The translations under genes and the position numbers were made by a program. A DNA stretch of 64,000 nt from Cruorifilaria tuberocauda. Lineage: Eukaryota; Nematoda; Chromadorea; Rhabditida; Onchocercidae. Every line of letters starts with the position of its first letter. Within the stretch, counting starts at the first letter, position 1. The notes under the pieces are model-generated. The model ran no database searches, was not told the DNA's origin, and saw nothing but the letters and a program-made list of their open reading frames with translations. Positions 49,789 through 62,690 of the stretch are shown here, in pieces. Location: the NCBI GenBank assembly GCA_013365365.1, contig JABVXU010000013.1:124001-188000 (forward strand). Direction: 5' to 3'.

Positions 49789-52700
49789 ATGACATTTACT
49801 AGTGACGACGTCAATTTTATCATCTACAGATATCTACATGAGTCGGGTTCGTTTTTGTCTGGTCTTTTTTAATTATCAGTTATAAAACTTCGATAAAATC
49901 GTCTATTATAAAAGAAATAATGTGAACTCCTCGATAAACAGCAAAGGATTACTCACTGCATAGTAGCCTTTTTTTTTCCTATATTAAACTTGTTTCATTC
50001 TGTTTTGCTTCTTTGTGTGAAGTGTAAAAAAGATTTATTGAGAACATTTTCATTTGCCGCACCCGATGTTATTTAGCATGATCGGACAGTAGTGCAGTAA
50101 AGAGGGAGGAAAAGAGAGAGTATTCATACAGACTTTTTTGGTTTGAATGGATTTCATTGGAATGAGTTCATCGGATTACGTTCTCATTCATCAGAAATTG
50201 CGAAATATGCATTAAGTAATGCTGTAGTGTTAATGAATAATATATCGAAAATTGATTAGTGATGTTTAATTTTTGTTTCTGCTTGTGTCATTAATCAGTG
50301 TAGTAGATGTTTGTTGCAAATTGTAAATTAGCTTATAGCTTTGTATCTTTAATTGAATTTAAGTGTTATTACTGAACAACGATTATCTGACTGAAAATAA
50401 CAAATCTTTATTTTACAACTTTTCATTTTTCAAATTCTTTATAGTTTTTTATTTCGAAACCCTTACTTAATCGTGAGCTTCTCTCCAAATAGCCCAAAAT
50501 GACTGTCTTGATTTGTGAATTTTATTAAATCATTGAAAAATATCAATTATGGATAAAGTTTTTTTTCTGGATATATTCAAAATACAGGTTTTGTGCATAC
50601 GGCTTACACATTTGCCAATGAATCACGTGTTCTCGAGTCCGGAGCTGCGGGTAACGATGTGCCCATGGGTGCATTAATTAACATCATACAGGTTTTTCTG
50701 TTACTTTTTCAACTTTGCTTTCGTCGTTAAATTTTTTTTTAATTTTATTGGTTGTCATGTTTATAGAAGAAATCCATGAGATAAGTTATACGGTAGAGAT
50801 CTATAATCTTTCGGAGCAGTTATTTTTCATAAAGATCTTGTTGCCATTAAAATTAGACCAAATTCTGGACACTGCAGAAGGGTATTTATTATACGGAAGC
50901 TGAAGCATGTGCTGTGGCAAGTACAAGTGCCGCCAATGAGTCACGAACTGAAAAAACAGTGGTGGAAAATTTGTCTCTGCTTGAAGCAGGTAATCGTTTC
51001 GTTCTGACAAAAATTTTAGACCTTAATTTTTCGGTTCTCATCAGTGCGAACAGTTTTATATAATATTGGTAAGATACTGGCATTCGTGCACGGGAAAGTA
51101 TAATTTTCTTTCTAAAAAATGACTACAGGCATAATGAGAACTCATTTTTTAGTAAAATTTTTTACCAACGACCTTTGATTTGGAAAATGTTTATAAAGAA
51201 ATTAAATTATTGATTTGATCCTCCACTTTTCCTTTTAAAAGCAATATTCCAGTTGCAAAAAAATAACATTGAAACCCTTATGGAAAGCTTGAAAAGGACT
51301 CTGCTAAGAACTAACTATTTATTTAAGAAGTCGTACTATTTAACTGCAGAAACGCGCTGCTTGACTCAGCTGGGAGATATTTCTCGGCATCTCAGCTGTT
51401 TAATAACTTATCATAGTACATATAATATATATGTTGTGAAATGAGGTTCAAATTAATTCAATAGACTCTGATTCCGTAATCAATCGAAATTTTTTTCATA
51501 ATTTTCGTTGATCTAATAAAGCTATGAGATAAACTTATATTAAAATATTTGTGTAATATAGACATGTGAAAACAGTATCTGATTTATTAGGTATATTTTA
51601 ATAATAAATAGACTTTGACGATATTGTATGAAAAATCGAATATTTGCTGTGTCAAGTATATATGATGATTACTCTTTATTTTGGAGTTTTTATCCTTCTA
51701 CTGAAATATAAATTAGCAAATCTTTTAGTTCTGAATGAAGTGCCGAATAGTAAAGTCAAGGAAAAGCAGCAGGACAAGTTGATGATAAACCCAACTGCTA
51801 AGGATGATAGGCAGCAGCAACAATCGAGAGATCGGGAAATGCGCGAAGCTCATGTTGAAAAACAGAATTATTCGATCTCAAAGTCCAGAGAATTAAAGGT
51901 TTGTAATTTTCCAATTTACAAATATCATTTATTTTATATAAAAATGCTATAATTGAATCATTTCTTCAAAAATTATTTTCAATTTGAAAGTGATAGGAAT
52001 TAGAATGAAGGTGAGGTTTTTGGGATTTGTTGGATAAAGCTAGCTTTTAGTATGGATAAGATTATATGAAATAGAAAAAACTAGAAGCTATTTTAATGTA
52101 TTTTGTTAAATTTTATAAATGATTTTAGGTCACACCTTCAACATCAACGTTATTACCTTTCGGCAGCACTGGCCAATCTTCTAGTGTAGGTGGTGGTAAT
52201 GGTAGCAGTTCAAATCCAAGTATTATGGGAGCGCCGACAACCAGTGCATCAGCATTATTACCCAACAATCACCAGCAGTTCCATCCGACCAATATTACCG
52301 GACAACCGACAGTCACTTTTCCACATCATGGAAAACAGTTTTTTCTGGAACGGGAAAGGGAATCACGAGATCGGTCACAAAATGGATTAATGGGCAAAGC
52401 TAAAGTTGCTGCTGCTGAGTTTCGTGCTGCCCAGGCGAACAACGGGTATGTTTTTTAATCTCGTCTGTCGTTTTGAAGCATTTACGAATGGTCATAATTG
52501 TTGGCACCTAGATTTTTCATTCGAATGCACGTAGTTCTGTCGTGTTTTGCGTTATTTTAGACCACTTGCATTTTCGTCTTTATAATGAAGAGCTGCATTG
52601 CAGTGATTAAGAGTACTATAACTTTTGTGGATATTAAAGTGACCTACTAAAGTTAATAGCTTTCTTTTACTGGTTCAGATGTGCTTTTAAGAAGTCGGTA

Positions 52701-55700
52701 ACTGCTCTAGTGCATAGTTGGTGGATTTAGTTGTTTTCTCATAGGAAAGCAGTTGCTGAAAAAATCGCTTTCATGAATCTGTTACTGTTAAGAGTAGATC
52801 TCATACGTTTTTTTTTGTCTCATGACATCTGTATAAATTTTTTTGAGTGCACATTTGAGTGCACGAAACGTATGGTTATATGGCCACTCTATGATCATAA
52901 AAACAAGAGTGGGTTCAGCTGAAGGCCAAATGTTGGCGACTGAAAAATGTTCATTTTTTTATCAAGAAATTTTGGGTAAGACATAGAAATGATTAGGATT
53001 TTTTATCCTTTTTGTACATTTGATACACTTCAACTAACTTTGCATTTGTTGCGGCATGATTTCTTGTTAATTTAACCATAACGAAGATGCAAAATTTGCA
53101 GCGACTTCAATGGAACACCGATGGAGCTTGATGGTTTAAAACCACGCGTGAACAATGGTAATGGTATTCTTTCAACTGCGCAGCTAGAAAATCGACCATA
53201 TGAAATTAGCAGGGATAAGGTGATTAATAAATGCTCGCAACTCAACATGGCTGCTTTTAGAAGAGGAAACAAAAAGGACGTTGCAGAGCAAAAGATTCAG
53301 TGAACTATTGAGCTGTCATCTCCAAGTTTTATCTTTTCAGGATTTGTTTATTTAAGGTACGGTATCTGAAGGGACACGATAGCGAGGTATTTATTTGTAC
53401 GTGGAATCCAAAAAATGATCTCATAGCTTCTGGGTAAACTTTGGAATTTTTTAAACTTAATCAGCCAATAGGAATAGAACATGTAAATGTTAGATAATGT
53501 CGTTAGTCTTTACTCCGATGTCCCTAGTGTCTGGAAAAACTGTCATAAATGTCAAGATCAGCATGAGTTCTACCTTACAAGGTTGGGTAATTTGTGTTCA
53601 TCTTAATTCTTCGGAATGGATTAAGAAATGCAAAATTCTTCTGTTGTTTTTGTCAAATTAATGAGATTTCCGTCACAATAAAGCAAATTAACTCTACTAT
53701 ATAATTTGTAAAGCTGAATCTACAGAATTTAACAGTCAATTTTCTAACTGGTATTCTCTCATTTTTCTTATCAAGAAAAATTAACGTTTAAACGGTATGA
53801 TTTTAATATAACATTATAGGTCCGGTGATAGTACGGCACGTATATGGAATGTACATGGTTCAGAACTAGCAACAACGTCATGCCAAGCTATCCATGATAA
53901 TTCAATAGTGCTCAAACATTGTATGCAAAAAGATGACAAAAATCCTCCCACAAATAAGGACGTTACTTCTCTTGATTGGAATGTTCGTTCTTATTTTCTT
54001 GATGGATTTTTTTTCTAATACCGTTTTCTGTAAAGACATTTATCAAACTGTATTTGTGTCGCTATGCCATTGTAAGTAGTGTAAGTCATTTTCTGGCCAC
54101 ATACACAGGTCTTAATTAGGTTAGAATTACGTAATTGAAATGATTTGTAACGCCATGTGTTTTGAAATAAAAGAACTTTTTTGTGTAGTTCCCACGTCGC
54201 CAAGTTCCCAGATTTAAGTTCTAAAGATAGTGTATGAAAGATAGTATACAGAAATATAGTATGTCAATGAGCATTCAAATGCTGTTTCGCTATTTCTAGT
54301 CATCTGACTATGCTAAAGCTTCAGATTTATTTTTAATAGAAAAAAGTAATTAAAATTGATATTGTCTTCCCTTGTGTGACTTCTGTTATTTAAAAATGTT
54401 TTCTCCGGTTTCATAAATTTTAATTTTGACTGAAGGAGACTGATAAAAAACTATTGTGAGTAAAACTTAAAGGAACGATATAACATTAAGATCTGCGGAA
54501 AATATTTTTGTTCTGGCGGAAATATATTGAAAAAGTTTGTTGCATCAATGAATTCTTAGATCCAGCATATTTATGTTTTCAATAGGAATGATTTCAATAT
54601 TATCACTATGTGTGCGTGGTATCATATTCACTCATTTTTCAGTGCACTGGTGATTTACTTGCAACGGGATGTTATGATGGTTATGCGCGCGTTTGGGCTA
54701 CCGATGGTAGATTATGATATTTATTGACATTTCATCACGTCATTTTGATGATGATGTGATTCATATTGAACTCGTATTTTAGGCCGGCTGCGTTATACGC
54801 TGGGAGCTCATAAAGGTCCGATTTTTGCATTGAAATGGAACCAAAAAGGCGACAAAATTCTTAGTGCAGGAGTCGATAAGGTTTATTTCATCTTTATTTT
54901 TACCTATATGTTCTATTAACGTATAAACTTTGAAGTTAATTGATTAGCCTATTAATAAAACTATAAATTAATCATGTTTATGTTGACGAGATTTTCAGAC
55001 AACTATTGTTTGGGATCCATTGAAAGGTATACAAGTGCAAGTGTTTCAATTTCACAGCAGTTCAGCATTGGATGTTGATTGGATGTCAGATGATACGTTC
55101 GCATCTTGTAGTACGGATATGTGCATTCATGTATGCAAGCTAGGTTGCGAGAAGCCGTTGAAAACATTCCAGGCAATCCTAATTTTCTAAAATTATTAGA
55201 TTAGATTAAGCAGGAAGTTTGGAATCTACTAACTTCCCTTAGATTACATTTTTATGTTGATAATAAATTCGCTTTATCCTCTATTTTTACTAATTTTATA
55301 TTCACTACTAGCATTTCATTATGAAATGTAATGTATCAAAGAAGGTTCCCTCTTATGAAAACTTTTTTTCTAAGATTCCTTTTTTCCAGTTTAGAAGAAT
55401 ATGGGTTGATGCTAATCAGATCAAACTATATGCATTCCAGGGCCATACAAATGAAGTGAATGCTGTGAAGTACGACGTATATTCACGGCTGTTGGCTTCA
55501 TGTTCCGACGACATGACATTGAAGGTAAGTATTTTTCATTTAAAAAGTTTTCTGTATTTTTTTATATAGCAGAATTATAAAAATGATTATGAAGACATCT
55601 GAACGTCCTCTTGCTCTTAGATAGTGCACTGAAATTCAAAATTTACCTCAGGTATGGTCAATGAATTACGAAAATGTGGTACACAATTTAAAAGCACATG

Positions 55701-56532
55701 ATAAGGAAATTTATACAATACGTTGGTCGCCAGTTGGTTATACGCTTGCAAGGCAATTTTTTCTCGTAACATTGGATGAATTTCTTCAGAAAATTATAGT
55801 TGTCATATAAGCATTTAGAATTTAGTTGAAATCGAAGCCATTTTCTAAAAACTTGTTGGTTTCAGTGCATCTTTTGATCATACGGTTCGCTTGTGGGATA
55901 TCGAACGAGGATTATGTGTTCGGACGCTGACAAAGCACACGGAACCAGTTTATTCTGTTGGTTTTTCACCAGATGGAAAGTATATCGCATCCGGTTCATT
56001 CGATCGTTCTGTTTATATTTGGGATGTACAGGTTAAGACTTTTTGCTACGATGGCAAAATGGTCCTGCAAATACTGCAGAAGTTTTGAGAACCTAGATGT
56101 ATTTCAGATATTTCTAATGAATTATTTTATGCTTCTCACAATTACAGTCATATGATCATATAACCATATGAATTAGCTACTAAACAAGTATTAAAGACAA
56201 GGAAAGCGGACTTGTCATTCTATATTGTTTTACCGATTCTTCAAACTGGATTTTGTTCGTTTTTCATTATTTTCCGGAGATCTAATTAATGCTGAAAGCT
56301 ATTTTCACTAATGTTGCGAAGAATTTAAAATCTGTCAACATTTCAGTCAGGAAAGTTAATTCAAAGTCATACAGGAAGTTTAAATGATGGTGGAATCTTC
56401 GAAGTTGGTTGGAACTTTCGGGGCGACAAAGTTGGGGCATCAGCGAGCGATGGAACGGTTAGAATTTTGATGATTAGACCAGTTTTATGCATTTTGATAC
56501 TCAGTTCATCTTTTTTGGGATTCGTTTTGTAA
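49789..56532 (+). CDS. TBL1/TBL1XR1/Ebi homologue, LisH + WD40 corepressor subunit
   Basis: Fifteen exons: 49789-49846, 50588-50691, 50878-50989, 51729-51898, 52129-52445, 53102-53219, 53357-53433, 53820-53982, 54643-54706, 54783-54880, 54999-55172, 55441-55524, 55652-55752, 55866-56031, 56347-56532; 663 residues. A LisH motif at about 5-37 ([17 protein letters not shown]) is followed by a linker of about 200 residues rich in Gln, Ser, Gly and Arg/Glu, then WD40 repeats from about 294. [22 protein letters not shown] and [11 protein letters not shown] match TBL1 closely. TBL1 proteins hold NCoR/SMRT-HDAC3 complexes and help exchange corepressor for coactivator in the nucleus. Two introns (55173-55440, 55753-55865) need GC donors. 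The last exon reads past the usual end (VRILMIR) into a 17-residue hydrophobic tail; AATAAA follows at 56612. Human TBL1 is about 510-580 residues, so the linker is long. Confidence 0.93.
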
Positions 56533-59500
56533 GTTTTTTTTGGGACACATTACACTGAATTATTTTATATTTGGATTTAGCTAGTTTGCACAATTATTGA
56601 GTAATTCTTTGAATAAAAGCTAAACGGTTATCTTCCAGGATTTCTTATACATCATGCATTTTAGGTAATTATACTGGATGTACGACACATTAAGAATCGA
56701 TTGTTGTGAATTTTTTGAAAGTTGTTAGCTAGAATTATAAATTCATCAAGCTATTTATGCTATTTGAACAGTTTGCGATTTATAGAAATGAGGGTTTTTC
56801 TTAAAATATATAATGATTTTGGTTGTTAAAAAGAAGAAACATATTTCTGCCGGTTTTGTACAGGTTATTCAATTCTTTAAATTTGATTATTTCTCATATC
56901 TCCTTTAGGTTTCAGTTGAAAATTGAGCTCATTTATTTGTTAAAGCAGGTGAAATTTGAGTGAATTTACTTTATTTGTTAACACCTCCCTCTTTGGAATT
57001 CTTCAGTTATTTACGTTTTTTGATCATGAGTTTTATCAGTGAATGGGCAGATGGTTACGAATCGAGAAATATAATGGAAGTATTATTGTTATAAATGTTC
57101 CTGTCGTTCTTCTACCATTTCGGTGAAAACCTGATATTAGTTAACTATTTCTCCAATTCGTGATCTTAACGTTGTGAATTGCTAACAATCTGCCTCTCAG
57201 TTGTGTTTCATTATTTTTTCTTTTGACTTTATGATGAAACTGTTTGGTATGCCTCTTGATTTCTTTCCTTACTTCTTTTATTTCTATAATTTATACTATA
57301 TTTTACAGTTTCGAACGGTGGGTTTTTTCATTTTAATCAGCTTTCAGTTTTATTTTGTCTTTGTTACTATATTTTTGTTAACAATTGTATTGGCTACGTG
57401 CTATTGTTGTAACTATCATTTTATCAGGTAAGTGATCATTGGATCATGAAAAAAATTTTTTTTTCATTTAGCAACAAAATAGTTTAATTACGATACCAGT
57501 GAAATATTTAATTTCAACAGTTTTGTGAATTGAAATACAAATTTAAGGGCTTATTTACATTTTTGGTTAATTTGTCTGGATTTCTAGTTTTTATATCCAA
57601 TTTACTATATCTGTCTTCAAGTAAGTATTGAAACTGCTATTTATCATAAATCAAGTAGTTGCAGGTGAAATATAACTGAGTAACATAAAAATAGGAAGTT
57701 TCTGAAAGTTTTTTACAATTTTGAAAACAGTCGAGTGATTTTGATGCGCTTTTTTAAACTTTATCGGTTTGTTATTTCTTATCGTATCTTATATTTGTTC
57801 TTTTTTTTGCCCCAAGTCATTCTTTGTTTTCATGAATCTGAACCAAATAAAGATGTTGCATATCCGTTTGAAGATGCTCTTTCAAAAAATTTTCAAGTGA
57901 GATTTCAGATTTAGTTATTTGGTGTGAGACTTGCGGTTAGCTTAAAATCTTCAGAAAATAAAAGAAAAAATCAAATCTCCATGATTTGGATAAACTGACC
58001 AGAAGATGAAGTAATGATGGTAACTTCATTAAGTACTAGATTTCATAGTTTTGCAGGAAGCTGGTGGTGCTGAGAGAAACGGAATAGCTTATTCGTAGTG
58101 CTGGGGACTTTTGGGAATCGTACGACAGATTAAAACGAAGTATAGAATCAAAATTATCATTTGTATAATATATATTTTTTTGTGTTGATGTTATGCAAGG
58201 AAATATTTTTGCCTGACTTCTGTTTATATTGATGCAAGCTATTCTGTGAGTGGACTTTCAGAAGTTTGGAATTTGAAAATTCAAATCTAGAAAAGAGATG
58301 GAGATGACGGATTGAATGGAAATGGAAGGAGGTGATTTTGAAAGTTTGTTGCTTATTTATGTCTGAACAACCATTACTGTATACTGACAGAGGTTATCAT
58401 TCATAACTACAAACGACACTTCACCTGGAAATGACAGGTAGCACAATGTCTACTTCATTTCATTTGTTCTCTGTTCAATTGCGTCGGCAAGTTATGTGTA
58501 GAGAGGAATGGAAAGATTCTATGATACTTTCTAATGGATGGGTAAGGAAGAGGCAGCAAGGAGAAATATACATTCATCCTCTTCTCCTTCATAAACTTTG
58601 TAGCACACCGTCAGTGCTATGTGTGCAACATTACCGATCATTTACTTCGAATCTTTTCCTGAACACTTTCTCAAACGATTAGTTATCCCATCCAATCCAT
58701 TATTTGTTAGCTACAATGCAAATGTATGTTTTGTTATTTAAATCTTTAAAGTTTTTCCTTTTAGAATTTATTTTTAGTGTCTAATATGTGTGTATTTAAG
58801 TGATTAGTTATCAAAGTGATATCATAGCTTTTTCATTATTTCCTACCATAGATCTTATTGAATATTCATAGAGTAAAATGACGATGATATATTTTTTCCC
58901 AGAATTCTTACACCCAAATTTGTTGATGCTTTTTTTAAATCAAAATCATTTTGATAAAATCACTGTAATTTAATTTCAATGAGAAAAATTTTTTTGAACA
59001 ATTCTTCGATGATAATCTTTAGAAATTTTTTATAAATCACCACTTTCTCCTTTTCTCTTTATTGATCTTTATCCTTACATTGTACTTTCTACTCTTCCTT
59101 TGTTCTTTTCCTTTCTCAAAATTCATGATAGCAAAAATCTGTTCTTAGAGCTCTCTTCTTTTTTATTTGTTATTGTGGATATGAAAATCAGCATATTCTT
59201 CAACGTAACGCACTATGGTTTGTTTCAGCTTTAGAGTTTGAAGCATCAAGAAAAAAAAAATCCCTTTTTTTATCTGAAATAAGCGAAAGTCAATTTTTCA
59301 TTGGTTGATTTTATTCCTGCTGTTTTCAAAGAATGGAATTAACTGGCTGGACAATCTCTTATCCTTCATGTCACTCACTAAAATTAATTTAACAGAAACT
59401 TCGATGTATCCAACAGATAAGATGTGTGTTTACGTAGAAATCAATTTAATATGTTGCGGAAACGAGAGATTTATAATATAATAATTGAAGAACGGAGAAA

Positions 59501-60202
59501 GAGAGAAAGAGCTACCATAAAGAGATCGGATGAGAATTTCTTTTGAACAGTGTGATGTGGCAGTGAAATTGATAAGCAAAATGGTTGAAATAGTACGAAA
59601 TCATTTGAAAATGAAGAGAATAAATAAAAGTACACAAAGGAAATATCGTTGACTTTTTTCTGCCTTCCTTTTACATTCATTTGTTGTTTGCATTCTCTTT
59701 TTTTCCACTCCTTAGATCTTTTTCATTTCAGAATTGCGAGGTAGATGATCAGGAATTTAAAAATTATTGATAAATTCCGTAAAAGAAGGTAAAGAGAAAA
59801 GAAATCATGTCATCTTCTAATTTTAGTATCTTTGGCACTCTTTTCTCTCAGGTATTTTTTCCATGTAACCATTCTTTTATATATTTGAAGTATAACTGAA
59901 TTATCTTGGTTATGATTGAAATCATTATTTGGTGGGATTATGACAATAAATTAGCATGAAATATTACATCGAAAGTTCATCACCATACTTTTATGATGTA
60001 GGGAAACTATAACGAAATCTATTTAATGAGAGATATCGAAAATTTGATAAATTTCAAGTACAGTATTGGAAAATTTGTTTTCTCTTATATAGGATTCTTG
60101 TTTCTTTTTTATTCTTTTTTAGATTTATTTCTAGTAATTATTTGAAATAAAAACACGGAAGTGAGGCATGTAGTCTATCTCTTAATGAAACCTAATTTTC
60201 AG
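56533..60202. other. Region between TBL1 and WDR47-like genes
   Basis: AATAAA at 56612-56617 is the likely TBL1 poly(A) signal. The rest must contain either long introns or the missing 5' exons of the WDR47-like gene. One weak candidate exon is 57817-57896: an open frame reading about HESEPNKDVAYPFEDALSKN, followed by a GTGAGA donor in the right phase for the exon at 60203. Otherwise I see only A+T-rich sequence and short chance frames (for example 57201-57431 and 58431-58682). Confidence 0.45.
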
Positions 60203-62430
60203 AATTCAAACAAGCCAAAATGGACGAGTACAAAATATTATCCTAATCCAAATCAGAAAGCATCCTGTTTCGATATTAGTCCTGATGGTTCATCTTTTTT
60301 GATCGGTGATGATAGCGGTCAGCTCATTACCCTATGCATTTCGTATGTTATTTATTTCTATTATTTGCAATTAGCGGTAGACTATTGCCGTATTATTCGA
60401 TTAACGCTCACCTTGTATATTTTTTTCATGTATGTAATCGAACTGTGAATCATTAGAAGTGGAAAGATAAAACTGAAAAAATTGGAATCGTTGTCTATGC
60501 AAAATAAAAAATGGAAGAAATAAGGATATCCGTGCTTACGCTAGAAATTACTGAATGCAGTACTAATTTTAATTTTTCTTACTAAACGATTAAAATTTTG
60601 ACCTAATTAAAACTTTCACTTTATTGAAAGGGATGGAGAATTCATAATATCAGATTCATGCAAACGGCATCAGTCCAGAATCACCGATATCGCATTTAAT
60701 CCAACAGCTGATTTAATTGCTACATGTTCCAATGAGAATAAAATTGAACTATCTTCATTTCGAGCAGATCTATCTAAATCAGGTCTAGATAAATCAATAA
60801 TTTTGATTTTAAAATTACTCATTTATTTTTGAATGAAGTGTCATGTCGCTATAAACGTCTGATCATTTCATTTTATTTCATCCTTAGCGATGAATTTCGA
60901 CAGGACTTGAACTTTCTAGTTAATAATATTTTTATCGATGGACTCTGTCATCATAAGCGGTAAACGTCTTAAAATGATTTAAGGTGAATTCAGGTAGTCG
61001 CAGGATTAGTATGTCGATGAATGAACCTGTGCGAGCACTTACTTTTATGGAAGATTTAGCCAATCATTCTAATATTTTGTTCTCCGGTACGGGTCGTCAA
61101 ATTTGTATTACCGATTGTTCTTCAGGCACTACATTTCGTATCTTGAAGGGTCACAAAGGTAAGTTATCTCGGTTATGAGAGTGCTGATAGTAAACACTAT
61201 TCTAAATTAATAGGGGAAAGAGCGTAGTTGAAATCGAAAAATGACTTCACGTTTCAAAAAAATTCAATTCATATTGTAGGTATGATAACAGCACTTTGCA
61301 CTTGGGGTGGTTGTCTCTTTGCCAGCTCATCAACCGATAAAACGATCAGGATTTGGGATACACGTGTCATTGAAGCTGTCAGAGTATTTGATCCGCTTGC
61401 AAAGTCTGGAAGAAGTATGTTTTTTGAGATTTGCAGCTTTGGAAGACAAGGAGGCAGCGGAGAGCATATCACAGCTCACGACTCTTTCATACCTTTTTAC
61501 GTCTTTTTCTGGTTTATTTAATTCTTTACTAAAAAGCAATTAAATTGCTATGCCTAATTTAGATACATTCCTACTGATCCTTATCTCATTCTCTGCTTCC
61601 ATTAATCTGTTGATTTATTTACACTGAAATTACAATATGAAATAGTCGAAGGATTAAGTTGAAGATGTTCCCTATAATCCTTATTCTTGCTAAAAAATCT
61701 TCTTATCAAAAATTATTGGTGATTTATTACTGTTAAGCAGTGAGTGCTTTCCATGTGGATGGTAGTGGTCGAATTTTGGTACGTGGTGATGGAAACGGTG
61801 AGGCACATATATATGATACATCATCAACTAAGAAAATTTCAATCAAACGGATTTCTACACTACCAATTTCATGCCTTCGTATTGCTAACTCACAACGATT
61901 TATGGCTGTGGCCGATGAAACGAGGTAATGAAGGTTTGAGAGCTAAATTTAAATAAAAATTCGAAATATTGATCGGATATTTTGTGTTTTTCGATTATGG
62001 TTCTTAAATTTTCAACTCAGCTGCAATTAATTTATGAAAATTTTGTTTATTTTTCTCATCTGCTTTTGAAGGTAATTTCAGGATCAGCCTTTGTGATTTA
62101 CGGGATATACTTCAAGTACCTCAGTTATCATGCGTTGCGAAATGCAGCAGGAAATGTGTTGTCCTCAAGTCTGTTAACACCACTTGATATTTTTAACATA
62201 GAAGGAAGTATAAATGAAGCTTCAATAGGTGTTATAGATCATTTGTTTATTAACTGGTTTTTAATCAGAATTTGAAGTATGAGTCATTATCTGGAGGATA
62301 TCCTCACTAATTTCAAGCATTCGAATTTAGATGGCATTCGATGAAACCGTCATTTGCATCGCTAGATAACGGAAGTACTTTGAATTTGTGGCAATTGGAA
62401 CAGAAAGAATCTTGTACAGCGAACGATTAG
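60203..62430 (+). CDS. WDR47-like WD40 protein, C-terminal propeller (5' end not found)
   Basis: Seven exons in consistent phase: 60203-60342, 60631-60782, 60994-61158, 61280-61414, 61741-61924, 62082-62168, 62331-62430, encoding 320 residues to the stop. Segments match the C-terminal WD40 propeller of WDR47: ITDCSSGTTFRILKGHKG, TWGGCLFASSSTDKTIRIWD, VDGSGRILVRGDGNGEAHIYD and KWHSMKPSFASLDNGSTLNLW. WDR47 is a microtubule-associated protein acting in neurons and motile cilia in vertebrates; its N-terminal LisH/CTLH region should lie upstream and is not seen here. The first exon shown starts after a good acceptor (TAATTTTCAG), so it is not the true start. The acceptor of the second exon (TTGAAAG) is weak. 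I take the donor at 62169 because it restores the K-W-H-S junction. Confidence 0.8.
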
Positions 62431-62664
62431 ATTGAAACATTGATCTTAGCTATGTATAACGCTTAGAAGACATTATCGATATCGAGATTGAAAAACAACG
62501 AATAAGAATTTCAATGATGACAATGAAATTCTGTCCATTGTCCATTATGCTATGATTTAATTGGTTCAACTGTCGATGTATATTGCTTTAAGAGCATGAA
62601 ATATATTGTGATTGGCTTTGTCCACTCTTTACGTGTAAACACATGCCGGAGTGATGGCTATTAT

Positions 62665-62690
62665 GGCTAGTGGCTAGCGGCTAGCGGCTA
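62665..62690. repeat. Seven-base tandem repeat
   Basis: About 3.7 copies of GGCTAGY, unusual against the local A+T-rich sequence. Confidence 0.85.

Noticed and set aside
58431..58682. Open frame of 83 codons between TBL1 and WDR47-like genes
   Set aside because: No similarity to the WDR47 N-terminus and no phase-compatible splice sites.
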